Positions 7,961 through 15,697 of a stretch of DNA of 64,000 nt are shown one piece after another. Location of the stretch: contig CAXTVW010000003.1 in the NCBI GenBank assembly GCA_964247675.1, positions 11,607 through 75,606 of the forward strand, in the 5' to 3' direction. The notes under the pieces were generated by a model, which did no database searches, was not told the origin of the DNA, and worked only from the letters and a program-made list of their open reading frames with translations. How positions within the stretch are numbered: position 1 is the stretch's first letter; each line of letters begins with the position of its first letter. Position numbers and translations under genes: made by a program. This stretch comes from BOG-908 sp964247675. Its GTDB lineage: Bacteria; Pseudomonadota; Alphaproteobacteria; Acetobacterales; Acetobacteraceae.

Positions 7961-9187
7961 TCAGATCACTGTCAGCTTCGTGGTCTCGATGCCGTTCTGC
8001 ATGAAGCCGCCCGGGTTCCAGTTCCGCACCGCCGGCTGCGTCACGCCGGCGGTGTTGGTGCAACGGACCATCACGCCTTGCTCGCCACGGCCGGCAAGCG
8101 GCACGGTGGCGTCCCAGCGCCGGAAGCTATACTTGCCCTCGTCGGTCCCCAGCTTCGTGGGCAACCAGGTCCGGCCGGCATCGGTAGAGACATCCACGCG
8201 GGCCACGCCGGCATCGCCGCCCAGCGCGATCCCGCGCAGCGCCACGGGCGCGCCAGCCTTCACAGTCTGGCCTTCCTTGAGGTTGGTGACAAAGGACCGC
8301 GGGTTCATCCGGCTGATCGGCACCGTCTTGAAGCCGGCGGCACCCGGCTTGACGTCCGCGTTCGGCGTGTCCGGAATGCGGTAGGCGGTCTTCATCCAGT
8401 ACTGGTCGTCCGCATGGTCCAGCACCTCGATGTCATTGAGCATCTTCACCCAGTATGTGGAGTACCAGCCAGGCACGATCAGGCGTAGCGGGAAGCCGTT
8501 CAGCAGCGGCAGCTGCTCGCCGTTCATGGCGTAGGCGATCATCACTTCGCCATCGCGCGCATGGTCGATGTCGAGCGATTTCAGGAAGTCCGGCGCGTCG
8601 TCGACCACCGGTGTGTCCAGGCCGTTGAAACGCACCTGCACGGCGCTCGCCTTCACGCCGGCGCGGTCCAGGACGTCACGCAGGCGCACGCCGGACCAGC
8701 GCGCATTGCCCATCGCCCCGTTCGCCCACTGGCCGCCCGGCACGCGCGGCGCGAACAGGCCGCGCGAATTGCCCGAGCACTGGTTCACCGCAGCCAGCTC
8801 CACCCGCGGCAGCGCGGCCAGGTCGGTGAGCGACAGGGACTGTGCCTGGTTGACCTGGCCACGCACCGTCAGGCGGAACTTGTCCGCATCGACCTCCTCG
8901 GGGATCACGGCCCAGTGCCAGCGCACGAAGAAGCGGTCGTTCGGCGTGAACACGCCCTGATCGAACACATCGAACGGCGTCTCCAGCAAGGCCGGCCGCG
9001 TGCGCTGCAGGATCATCGCACCCTTCTGCGGGAACGCGTTCGTCATCGGCCGCGTGTCGGGGCCCCCCGGCAAGGGCAGGCGCACCACGTCCCCGGCCCA
9101 AGCGGGCGCCATGCCGCGCAGGGCCAGCGCGGCGCCAGCGGCACCAAGGACCGCCCTGCGTCCGATCGGGTTGGTTGCACCGTTCAT
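7961..9187 (-). CDS. sorA: Sulfite dehydrogenase, molybdopterin subunit (SorA-like)
   Basis: 408 residues. A twin-arginine leader (GRRAVLGAAGAALAL, cleavage near AWA-GD) shows folded export to the periplasm. The Mo-cofactor domain carries Cys137 in NQCSGNSRG and R89-x-H91 (VRWHW), and the C-terminal immunoglobulin-like dimer domain includes VARVDVSTDAGRTW. It oxidises sulfite to sulfate and donates to the adjacent cytochrome c. The ATG follows an excellent AGGAGG site; an upstream frame extension has no homology. The order exporter, sorA, sorB, second oxidase on one strand indicates an operon. Confidence 0.92.
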   Translation of the reverse strand: MNGATNPIGRRAVLGAAGAALALRGMAPAWAGDVVRLPLPGGPDTRPMTNAFPQKGAMILQRTRPALLETPFDVFDQGVFTPNDRFFVRWHWAVIPEEVDADKFRLTVRGQVNQAQSLSLTDLAALPRVELAAVNQCSGNSRGLFAPRVPGGQWANGAMGNARWSGVRLRDVLDRAGVKASAVQVRFNGLDTPVVDDAPDFLKSLDIDHARDGEVMIAYAMNGEQLPLLNGFPLRLIVPGWYSTYWVKMLNDIEVLDHADDQYWMKTAYRIPDTPNADVKPGAAGFKTVPISRMNPRSFVTNLKEGQTVKAGAPVALRGIALGGDAGVARVDVSTDAGRTWLPTKLGTDEGKYSFRRWDATVPLAGRGEQGVMVRCTNTAGVTQPAVRNWNPGGFMQNGIETTKLTVI

Positions 9188-9228
9188 TGTTTTCCTCCTG
9201 CAGTCATAGGGAACGCCATCCTGCCGCG

Positions 9229-10323
9229 TCATGCCACGCCCAGCAGGCGTATCAGACCCACGCTGATGCCGCCCAGCACAACGAGCGAGAGCGTGACCGC
9301 GGCCGTCACACGCACACCGGCCTTGGCGACCACGCGCACATCCACCCCCAGGCCGAGTGCCGCCATCGACACGGTGGTCAGCAGGCTGGCGGCCACCTTG
9401 ATCGGTGGCAACAGGGCATCCGGTATCAGCCCGAAGGAGCGCACCGCCAGAACCAGAAGGAAGCCCACGATGAACCACGGCACCAGCTCGTGCAGCGCAG
9501 GCCCGGCGCGTTTCGGCCGGTCGCCCGCCGTCACGTTCGGCGCCGCCTCGTCCGCCTCGTCGCGCAGGCGGCGGGTGAGCAAAGAGAGCACGAGCACCAC
9601 CGGCCCCAGCATCAGCACGCGCACCAGCTTGACCACGGTTCCCACCTGGTTGCTCAGCGCGCCGATCGGCAACGTCGCCGCTAGCACCTGCGGCACCGCA
9701 TAGACGGTCAGCCCTGCGAGCACGCCGTACTGCGTCAGGGACAGCAGCAGCACCGGCACCAGCAGCGGCAGCAGCAGCACCACAATCACGCCGAGCACGG
9801 CCGTGAACGCGATGGAGGAGGCCACGTCGTCGCCGTCCGCGCCGATCACCGGCGCCACCGCGGCAATGGCGGAATTACCGCAGATCGAGTTGCCGCAGGC
9901 GACCAGGATGGCCATGCGCTGCTTCAGCCCGAGCGCCCGGCTTATGGCGTAGCTGGTGGCAATGGCCACGGCCACCACCAGCACGATGCCGCCGAGCAGC
10001 GCGGGGCCCAGCGCCAGCACGGTGGCCACGCTGACCGAGGCGCCGAGCAGGACGACGGCGATCTCCAGCAGGATCTTGGCGCTGAACGCGATGCCTGGAT
10101 GCCAGCGCGCGCCAGGGGTCCAGGCGGTGCGGATCGCCACCCCCAGCAGGATCGCCAGCACCAGCGCTTCCAGATAGGCCTCGCCGGCGAGCTTCACTTC
10201 CACAAGCTGGAGCAGGCTGGCCGCGACCGTCACCAGAAGGCAGAGCAGCAGGCCGGGCAGTGTTTTCCAAATGGGCGTGAGTGGGGACACGGCGATGCCT
10301 GCTTGGTTGGTCCCATGCACCAT
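9229..10323 (-). CDS. YeiH/UPF0324 putative sulfate exporter-family membrane protein
   Basis: 364 residues, about ten hydrophobic helices. The family signature CGNSICGNSAIAAVAPVI is present near residues 141-158, followed by a second conserved block (AVLGVIVVLLLPL). Members are annotated as putative sulfate exporters and are often linked to sulfite or taurine metabolism. It is 41 bp upstream of the sulfite dehydrogenase on the same strand, which supports export of the sulfate made, or movement of sulfite. The ATG has an upstream purine-rich site. Function is by family and context. Confidence 0.88.
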   Translation of the reverse strand: MVHGTNQAGIAVSPLTPIWKTLPGLLLCLLVTVAASLLQLVEVKLAGEAYLEALVLAILLGVAIRTAWTPGARWHPGIAFSAKILLEIAVVLLGASVSVATVLALGPALLGGIVLVVAVAIATSYAISRALGLKQRMAILVACGNSICGNSAIAAVAPVIGADGDDVASSIAFTAVLGVIVVLLLPLLVPVLLLSLTQYGVLAGLTVYAVPQVLAATLPIGALSNQVGTVVKLVRVLMLGPVVLVLSLLTRRLRDEADEAAPNVTAGDRPKRAGPALHELVPWFIVGFLLVLAVRSFGLIPDALLPPIKVAASLLTTVSMAALGLGVDVRVVAKAGVRVTAAVTLSLVVLGGISVGLIRLLGVA

Positions 10324-10409
10324 GACGACGCTTCTTCCATCGGAATAGCGGTGTTATCTGTTTGAACCGATCTGTCGCTTTGATCGGTTACAGTGAGGAG
10401 AAAGCAAGG

Positions 10410-10431
10410 CCTTCTTTTTTGCAAAAAAGAA
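10410..10431. repeat. Perfect 22-bp A/T-rich palindrome
   Basis: CTTCTTTTTTG is followed immediately by its exact reverse complement. It lies between the convergent-side end of the crcB fusion gene and the exporter promoter. It could act as a bidirectional terminator-like element, since the stem ends in T-runs on both strands. I recall very similar elements in acetic-acid-bacteria intergenic regions, but cannot verify this here. Confidence 0.5.
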
Positions 10432-10526
10432 GCAAAAAACTTTTGCTCCTACGCCGTTCGGGCGCCTTGGATTGTCTTGCGGCGCTGGTCTGGTGGTTTC
10501 GGCGAGAGGCGTGACTGTTCAGCTTC

Positions 10527-11762
10527 CTACGTGCTGGCCTTCGGCTGCATGAAGACGGGAAGATGCGTCTGCCTTAAAATACTTTCCGTGACACCGTCGA
10601 ACACGGCCTCCCGTAGCCGGCCGTGATCGTAGCTCCCCATCACCAGCAGGTCGGCGCCAGCTTCGCGCGCCATGGCGAGCAACCGGGCTCCGATATCGCC
10701 GCCCGTGTTGGGCACCGTCTTGGTTTCGAACGGCAGCTTTGCGAAGACTTCGGCCAGGGCGCCGTCATCGGCCGCCGGGGCGCCGACCTGCAGCACGGCG
10801 ACACGCTCCGCCCTGGACAGGATCGGCATCGACTGGCGAACGGCGCGGCGGGCCTGAGCGTCGTCGCGCCAGGCTACCGCAACGACGCGCCCGAACGCTG
10901 CCAGGCTCTCCGGCGGCACGAGCAGGACAGGGCGTGACGCGTGCACCAGAGCCGTTCGGATACGGTCGAGGCTCGTGCGGTCTTCCGGCCGGTGCTCCAG
11001 CAAAAGCAGGTGCGCGCCGCGCCCATGCTCGCGTATGGCAGCGATGCCGTCGCCTCGTATCTCGATCCAGCGGGCGCGATGCCCTGCCGCGCGCTGGGCC
11101 GCCACCCAACCGTCCAGTGCCGGTCGCAACGCCGCAACCCAGTCCTGGCGTTGGTTGGCCATCTCCTGCCGGCGCTCCCTGGTCAGCACCTCCTCGGTCG
11201 GCAGCAGGTCAGCCAGTATCGGCCCGTCTATTGCGAGGACGGTGGTGCGTGTGTTGTCCTCGGCCATGAGGCGCGCTGCCATGTCCAGCATAGGCTGCAC
11301 GGACTCTGTCCCATGCAGGGCCACCAGCATCTGGTTGCCCAGGCTGTCCGAACCGGCCGGCGCCAGTGCCGCCAGACGCGACGTCCGCACGAGCTGCGCG
11401 GTGGCGTAGCCGGCGGTGACGCTGCCCAGACAGAGCAGGACCGAGAGCGCGATGTTGCCGAGCGCCTGTCCTGACCGCCCGTCGCGCAGCAGCTCGAGCG
11501 TCTGCAGGCTGAAGGACGAGAACGTGGTGAAGCCGCCGCAAACGCCTACCATGACAAAGGCGCGCAAATCCGGCGATGCGGCGAAGCGGCTTTCGGTCGA
11601 GGTCAGCGTTCCGAAGAAGCCAATCACGAAGGAACCGACCACGTTGATCAGGATCGTTCCCCACGGGAACGCCGGCCCGGTCAGCGTGACCATGAGAACC
11701 CCGAGCCAGGCGCGCAGCACGCTGCCGATCGCGCCACCCAGGCCGATGAAGGCGTAGATCAT
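10527..11762 (-). CDS. crcB: Fluoride channel CrcB fused to tandem universal-stress (UspA) domains
   Basis: 411 residues. Residues 1 to about 125 are a complete CrcB/Fluc unit: GGAIGSVLRAWLG, FPWGTILINVVGSFVIGFF, and GVCGGFTTFSSFSLQTLEL, the conserved pore and Phe-box segments. The remainder is two UspA-like folds; the second ends LLVMGSYDHGRLREAVFDG, the G-x2-G-x9-G(S/T) type nucleotide loop. A separate short CrcB is the norm, so the fusion is unusual. It is preceded by a fluoride riboswitch, which independently supports a fluoride-exporting role. The Usp part may sense ATP or stress and gate the channel; that is inference. Confidence 0.9.
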   Translation of the reverse strand: MIYAFIGLGGAIGSVLRAWLGVLMVTLTGPAFPWGTILINVVGSFVIGFFGTLTSTESRFAASPDLRAFVMVGVCGGFTTFSSFSLQTLELLRDGRSGQALGNIALSVLLCLGSVTAGYATAQLVRTSRLAALAPAGSDSLGNQMLVALHGTESVQPMLDMAARLMAEDNTRTTVLAIDGPILADLLPTEEVLTRERRQEMANQRQDWVAALRPALDGWVAAQRAAGHRARWIEIRGDGIAAIREHGRGAHLLLLEHRPEDRTSLDRIRTALVHASRPVLLVPPESLAAFGRVVAVAWRDDAQARRAVRQSMPILSRAERVAVLQVGAPAADDGALAEVFAKLPFETKTVPNTGGDIGARLLAMAREAGADLLVMGSYDHGRLREAVFDGVTESILRQTHLPVFMQPKAST

Positions 11763-11827
11763 GCGACCGCAAACGCCTCCGATACGTCACGCCGAGTGGA
11801 ACTGAATGAGGATCGTGAATTGGACAT
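11759..11827 (-). CDS. 22-residue leader ORF between riboswitch and crcB
   Basis: An ATG with a strong GGGAGG site six bases upstream opens 22 codons rich in Ser and Arg (MSNSRSSFSSTRR...), and its TGA overlaps the crcB ATG by 4 bp (ATGA). The layout implies translational coupling of leader and channel. It may be a real small peptide or simply a device for initiating crcB. No homology can be judged at this length. Confidence 0.45.
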   Translation of the reverse strand: MSNSRSSFSSTRRDVSEAFAVA

Positions 11828-11857
11828 GACGCCTCCCGTGGACATGCTTCGGTCCGG

Positions 11858-11914
11858 ACCGGCAGGAGTCATCAGCCCATGACGGGCGGTTGAAGGGGGA
11901 ACCCCATCCCCTGA
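11858..11914 (-). ncRNA. Fluoride riboswitch (crcB motif)
   Basis: On the minus strand the RNA reads GGGGATGGGGTTCCCCC, then a short linker, AACCGCCC, a small loop and GGGCTGATGACTCCT. These are the diagnostic blocks of the crcB RNA: the GGNGAUGG...UUCC hairpin, the AACCGC pseudoknot segment and the CUGAUGACNCCU 3-prime block. It lies directly upstream of the CrcB fusion gene, the usual target. Fluoride binding would switch on the leader ORF and channel. The exact ends are approximate. Confidence 0.88.
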
Positions 11915-12066
11915 CCTGGACGGTCGCACGTTTCGGCTGAGCGCTCAACGCGCTTGCACGGGCCGTTTGGACGGCGAGGTTACCGCCTTGCGAGCGTGGT
12001 CGCGCGAAAGCGAACGGATTGCAGCCGCAGTCTCCGTCGTGAACGGCACGTGCCCTACGCGCGGCC

Positions 12067-12972
12067 TCAATAGCTGAGGTCACGTCCCATCGGACATTGC
12101 AGCGGATCGTTGAGGTCGAAATGCGGGATGTGGCCGAGCCCGGACACGACGGCCTCCATCCTCGGTTCCCCGCCGTTGCGCTGCTTCCAGAGGTCGTAGA
12201 TGCGCAGCATCGCGCCGAGGGCGCCCTGCATGTCCTGCAACAACACGGTGGCGTGAGCAATCGCCAGCAATCCCTGCTGCTTGTCCTCGGTCTGGGCATC
12301 GAGGGTCGGCAGCGCCGGGTTCTCGCCGCCCTTTGTCAGCCGGTCATACAGGCGTGGCTGAATGCTGTGGCCCGCTTCATCGGTCTGACTCTTCAGCACG
12401 ACGATCTTTGGCTTCTGGCCTACGGTCACGCACCCTTCCGTCCATTCCGGAAGGTTGCCGTAGTGGAACAGGGTGTTGGTTTCGGTCTGGATCAGGAACG
12501 TCCGGTGCCCGCGGAGACCGCGGTCCTGCTCGGCCTGAGTCATAGGCGGCCCGGGTGACGTCTTCGCGTTGTTGAAGACGACAGGATACGTCCCGGGCTT
12601 GACCACCGGGTAGTCCTTCACCCGCCCGGCCTGGCCTCCCGCGATGAAGTAATTGCCGATCGGCGGTTCGAGTGCGTAGCACTCGGCCGAGCTCCCGATC
12701 TGCTTGTCGGTCATCACGACGCGGTCCAGCAGGGCGCCCCTGATATGGACGTGAGTCGACAAGCGCGACGGCTCGACATAGGCCATCTTGCCACCCGGCT
12801 GCCTCTGCATCACGCCGAAGTAGAAGTTCGCCTTGCGCGAGACGTCGAACACGATGTCTGCGCCGGCCTTGGTGTTGGCACTTGTCACGATCCCCTCCGA
12901 CACAATTGCGCAAACCGCAGCAAACGATGCCAACGGGCCGCAGGCAAGCCGCCGTCGGCCGGACCACTCCAT
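12067..12972 (-). CDS. Secreted protein with DUF5675/L,D-transpeptidase-like motif
   Basis: 301 residues with an N-terminal signal segment (LACGPLASFAAVCAIVSEG). The central part has NTLFHYGNLPEWTEGCVTVG near residue 180, an H-x-GN...T-x-GC pattern resembling DUF5675 and the catalytic Cys region of YkuD L,D-transpeptidases. The rest is not recognised. The start is placed at the ATG that begins the signal peptide; a longer frame upstream is not supported. It would act in the periplasm or be exported. Neighbours give no functional hint. Confidence 0.6.
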   Translation of the reverse strand: MEWSGRRRLACGPLASFAAVCAIVSEGIVTSANTKAGADIVFDVSRKANFYFGVMQRQPGGKMAYVEPSRLSTHVHIRGALLDRVVMTDKQIGSSAECYALEPPIGNYFIAGGQAGRVKDYPVVKPGTYPVVFNNAKTSPGPPMTQAEQDRGLRGHRTFLIQTETNTLFHYGNLPEWTEGCVTVGQKPKIVVLKSQTDEAGHSIQPRLYDRLTKGGENPALPTLDAQTEDKQQGLLAIAHATVLLQDMQGALGAMLRIYDLWKQRNGGEPRMEAVVSGLGHIPHFDLNDPLQCPMGRDLSY

Positions 12973-13117
12973 TTGTGCGGCAGGCTCGTTCTCCCGACCG
13001 GTTCCGCGGTAGTTGCCGCCTTGAGCCAGCGAAAGAGCTCGCGGCGCTTGTCGATCGACCCCGAAGCGGTGGCGGAACACCACCTATGTGGTGCTGGCGT
13101 GGTCGTCGACGATCGGA

Positions 13118-13310
13118 TGTTCAGCCGTCCAGGCCGTTGCTCACGTCGATCACGGTCTTCCCGTTTGCCCGATCCGGCGATGCGTTGACCCAAGGGCGTT
13201 CCGACGTCAGCGAGCGGGTAGCGGCTGCCGACGCGCGGCCGAATTACCCCGGCCTCGGCTGCCGCGCGCAGCCGGCTGAGACTCTGTGGGGTAGTGTTGG
13301 TGAACAGCAT
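13118..13310 (-). pseudogene. 3-prime fragment of zinc-type alcohol dehydrogenase/quinone oxidoreductase
   Basis: In one minus-strand frame AAAEAGVIRPRVGSRYPLAD is followed by LGQRIAGSG, and after a one-base frame change GKTVIDVS completes the typical C-terminus of MDR-family quinone reductases. The reading then stops. The 5-prime part is absent, replaced by the transposase remnant at the junction near 13310. It is a decayed gene broken by the insertion, frameshift included. Confidence 0.6.
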
Positions 13311-13883
13311 GATCTGCCACCGACGTTCGGCCGCTGGAACTCGGTCCTCAAGCGATATCGCGATTGGGTCCACGCCGGCATGTTCGATCGCCCGTTCAAG
13401 GCCGTCTCGCACGACCCAAATGTGGAGTATACCACGAGCGTGAGGGTGCATCGCCTTGGCCAGAGCGCAAAAGGGGGACTCAACGCCGGTCTATCGGCAA
13501 GTCAAGCGGCAGCATAACGACCAAAAACATTGGCGCTGACCGACGCGCCAGGCAACCTGGCGAAGTTCGCTTTGCTACCCGGCCACGGCTACGACACAGT
13601 GCGCGTGGCGCCGCTTATCGAAGATAGGGAGTTTGCCGGCCGACAAGACCTTCGTACCCATGGGATCGTCGCTGAGCTGGACAAACGCGGCGCGCATGCC
13701 CTCATCCCGCAACGCCGTAACCGCCCGATAGCGCGAGGCCTCGACCGGGATGTCTACGAATGATCCCACCTCATCGAGAACTTCTTCAGCAGGCTCAAAG
13801 AGTTCAGCGCATTGCTACGCGCAGCGACAAAATGGACCGAAGCTTCTCAGCCATGGTCAATCTCGCCGCCGCCGCATGAATTC
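13311..13883 (+). mobile_element. Degraded IS5-family (IS1031/IS427-type) transposase
   Basis: Three broken frames read in order like an IS5-group DDE transposase: LPPTFGRWNSVLKRYRDW at the N-terminus, VRVHRLGQSAKGGLNAG around the first catalytic region, ALTDAPGNLAKFALLPGHG with VAPLIEDREF, then IARGLDRDVYE and, after a stop, HLIENFFSRLKEFSALLR, the final conserved block. Internal frameshifts and a stop make it inactive. Inverted repeat ends were not identified with certainty. It separates the housekeeping-like left part from the catabolic island and may mark its left border. Confidence 0.75.
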
Positions 13884-13903
13884 GCGCTGCATCTCTGCAA
13901 GCC

Positions 13904-14746
13904 CTAGTTGACGTTGTCAAAACCATAAAGGACAGCCGGATTATCCACCAACACCTGACGCGTAACTACCGGATCGTCGATCCAGCCCGTCACTGTTTCG
14001 AGAAATTGCTTCGCATCAGGTTGCAGTGCTGTGAAACCTGCATGGGGCCAATTACTACCCCAAATACATCGTTCGGGTGAATGTGCCAGCAACTTACGGC
14101 CAAGGGTTTCTACACTTCGATAGTGTGGCGCGCCAATTTCGCTGCCCGCATAGGGCGAGGAAAGCTTGACCCACGCGCGGCCGGTATCAAGCAGACGAAG
14201 CAGCGCGCCGACTTCGGGACCGTCTATCGGCACTAGATCCAGATACAGACCGAAATGCTCTATAACGATCACGCCCGGCAGCGAGGCAACAGTTTCGTAT
14301 CGTTCGACAAACTCTCGACCATCGAACCCGATGTCGAGATGCCACCCTTGGGCTGTTACGCGAGATGCTACTCGGCTGAAGGCCTCCCACGTCGTCGAGG
14401 CTATCGAATTGAGCGAGAAGAACCGTGCGCCAACCATGCCTTGCTCGCTCAAGAGCGCAATTTCTTCATCGCTGGCATCGTCTGCCAGCAGCGCAACGCC
14501 ACGGCCTGCCCCCTTCAACTTCTTCACAGCGTCCGCCGTGCATGAATTATCAGTGCCGTATGCCGTTGGATGGACAATCACCGCGCGGCCTATACCGACG
14601 CGAGACATTTCCTGCATGTAGTCGTTGAGGGTGGAACCCGGTTGAGGGGCATGATAAGCGTTTGCGCTTAGCGGGTAGCCAGGCTCGTAGATGTGCATAT
14701 GAGTGTCGGTAACGTTTGTTAGCGCGCTTGCTCGGTCAATGGGCAT
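13904..14746 (-). CDS. Amidohydrolase-2 family enzyme (LigI-like)
   Basis: 280 residues, a TIM-barrel metal hydrolase. The first metal motif DTHMH is intact at about residues 14-18; VIVIEHFG carries the barrel His, and WGSNWPHAG near the C-terminus carries the catalytic Asp-replaced region seen in COG3618 proteins. Relatives include 2-pyrone-4,6-dicarboxylate lactonase and other lactonases in aromatic-acid pathways. It is last in a minus-strand operon after the MFS carrier and a paralogous enzyme, 18 bp from the latter. Lactone hydrolysis in the island pathway is the best guess. Confidence 0.82.
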   Translation of the reverse strand: MPIDRASALTNVTDTHMHIYEPGYPLSANAYHAPQPGSTLNDYMQEMSRVGIGRAVIVHPTAYGTDNSCTADAVKKLKGAGRGVALLADDASDEEIALLSEQGMVGARFFSLNSIASTTWEAFSRVASRVTAQGWHLDIGFDGREFVERYETVASLPGVIVIEHFGLYLDLVPIDGPEVGALLRLLDTGRAWVKLSSPYAGSEIGAPHYRSVETLGRKLLAHSPERCIWGSNWPHAGFTALQPDAKQFLETVTGWIDDPVVTRQVLVDNPAVLYGFDNVN

Positions 14747-14764
14747 TTTGGCCGACTCCGTGGC

Positions 14765-15697
14765 TTAGGTGAAGCTGAATATACGGCTGGGATTGTCCAC
14801 CAGAACTTGGTGTAGTGCCCGCTCATCGGGCAAGAAGCGAGCCAGGAGTTCCACAAGGTCGGCTGCTGCGGGAACGACCCGTTCCGGGTCGGGCTGTGGC
14901 CACATTGTATAACCTGCGTGTGGCCAATCCGTGCCCCAGAGGCACCGGCTGGGAGCAGCCGCGTAGAACGCCTGCGCGAAAGGAATTGCGTCACTCCAAG
15001 GTGGACCGCTCGCTGACCACCGATCCGCGTTCGACAGCATCATCCACCAATTGTCTCGCCTTAGTAGCTCAAGGGCGAACTTGAATGCTGGCTGATCAAC
15101 ACCCTTTGAAAAGGCCAGTCCACCAAAATGATCGAGGATAACCGGCAGGCGCAGCATCTTGAGCTCGTCCGCCAAATCCAGAAGCTCGCCATACCAAACA
15201 AACACCTTCGCGTACCAACCAAGCTCCGCAATGCGCGCGATAGACCTGCGGAACTCATCCTGGCTGGGCCAAAGGCCAATCGTCTTGCCAAAGTTGAACC
15301 GTGCTCCGCGAACGCCCGCATCGTGCAAACGCTGCAGCTCACGAGCACTCAGGGTATCATCAATCAGCGCCATACCGCGATACCTGTTTTGCGTGTCCGC
15401 AGACAGAGCATCCAAGAGCAGGCTATGGTCCGTACGATAACAACTTGCCTGTACAATCACGCCTCGCGTGATCCCGACTGAGTCGTGCATCCGCCGCGCA
15501 GCTTCGAGAGTGGCTATGATAGGCTCGTGGTGACCTTTTTTAACATGCACTGGATATTTCATCGGGTCATCGAAGATGTGGAACATCGTATCGCAGGAGC
15601 CCGGCGGCAAAACGACTTCAGGTTTTCGAGAGGCTCTCAGGTGACCAGGGATGGCCTGGTCCGGGGCTACGACAGATATGGCGCCGGCTGTTGTCAT
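14765..15697 (-). CDS. Amidohydrolase-2 family (2-pyrone-4,6-dicarboxylate hydrolase-like), altered metal motif
   Basis: 310 residues. The opening PPGSCDTMFHIFD aligns with the DTHxHVF metal-binding motif of LigI-type lactonases, but the first His is Met. Later motifs are kept: VILDHFGGLAF and CLWGTDWPHAGY near the end. LigI itself works without a tightly bound metal in some reports, so activity is possible. The ATG overlaps the MFS stop by 4 bp. It is paralogous to the next gene downstream. A lactonase or a binding role on a dicarboxylic intermediate is inferred. Confidence 0.82.
   Translation of the reverse strand: MTTAGAISVVAPDQAIPGHLRASRKPEVVLPPGSCDTMFHIFDDPMKYPVHVKKGHHEPIIATLEAARRMHDSVGITRGVIVQASCYRTDHSLLLDALSADTQNRYRGMALIDDTLSARELQRLHDAGVRGARFNFGKTIGLWPSQDEFRRSIARIAELGWYAKVFVWYGELLDLADELKMLRLPVILDHFGGLAFSKGVDQPAFKFALELLRRDNWWMMLSNADRWSASGPPWSDAIPFAQAFYAAAPSRCLWGTDWPHAGYTMWPQPDPERVVPAAADLVELLARFLPDERALHQVLVDNPSRIFSFT

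Noticed and set aside
7961..9478. Longer N-terminus for the SorA-like protein
   Set aside because: The Tat leader and AGGAGG site define the start at 9187; the extension overlaps the exporter gene in another frame.
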